Positions 5,085-5,099 of a DNA stretch of 5,099 nt are shown here, piece by piece. Within the stretch, counting starts at the first letter, position 1. Each line of letters starts with the position of its first letter. Position numbers and translations under genes: made by a program. Origin of the DNA: Nostocaceae cyanobacterium CSSed10_463m. Lineage in GTDB: Bacteria; Cyanobacteriota; Cyanobacteriia; Cyanobacteriales; Nostocaceae. The stretch covers positions 1-5,099 of the forward strand of contig PWQB01000071.1 in NCBI GenBank assembly GCA_003556955.1, in the 5' to 3' direction. The notes beneath the pieces are model-generated. The model was not told the origin of the DNA. It searched no databases and saw only the letters and a list, made by a program, of their open reading frames with translations.

Positions 5085-5099
5085 TACTACAAAAACTCT

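Overview
The window looks like chromosomal DNA of a filamentous, Nostoc/Anabaena-type cyanobacterium. Four octameric HIP1 sites (GCGATCGC) lie in the coding regions. Two heptanucleotide short tandem repeats (TTCCCTG and AGTGCTG), several GGGTT/AACCC hairpin repeats and a GGGGGAT-rich MITE-like element are of kinds common in that group. The protein families also fit: a cyanobacterial AbrB regulator and a cyanobacterial-type SdhB. From memory, Anabaena sp. PCC 7120 has a similar cluster (sdhB, the cyAbrB gene calA, then heme a / cox genes); I could not check this.

Layout from left to right: the 3' two thirds of ctaB (heme O synthase, +); a convergent CPBP-family membrane protease gene (-); a gene-free stretch holding a 248-bp MITE-like element with a putative TAA target duplication and then a TTCCCTG heptad array; a cyAbrB regulator gene (-); a 1.4-kb gap between divergent genes; sdhB (+), whose last codons and stop lie inside an AGTGCTG heptad array; and two GGGTT-type hairpin repeats at the right edge.

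Two genes serve respiration. CtaB makes heme O for terminal oxidases, and SdhB carries electrons from succinate toward plastoquinone. The regulator between them belongs to the family that tunes carbon/nitrogen and redox gene expression in cyanobacteria; any direct control of its neighbours is inference.

The 1.4-kb divergent gap is not empty. It holds a likely decayed gene (3189-3638) with a good ribosome binding site, a GTG start and five in-frame stops, each one C-to-T change from a Gln or Arg codon. It also holds several inverted repeats and two overlapping opposite-strand short ORFs near 2650-2860. The most interesting protein detail is in SdhB: an extra cysteine in the third cluster motif and a long C-terminal extension, both unlike the E. 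coli-type subunit. I see no clear undescribed defence or mobile system and no CRISPR array, tRNA or rRNA.
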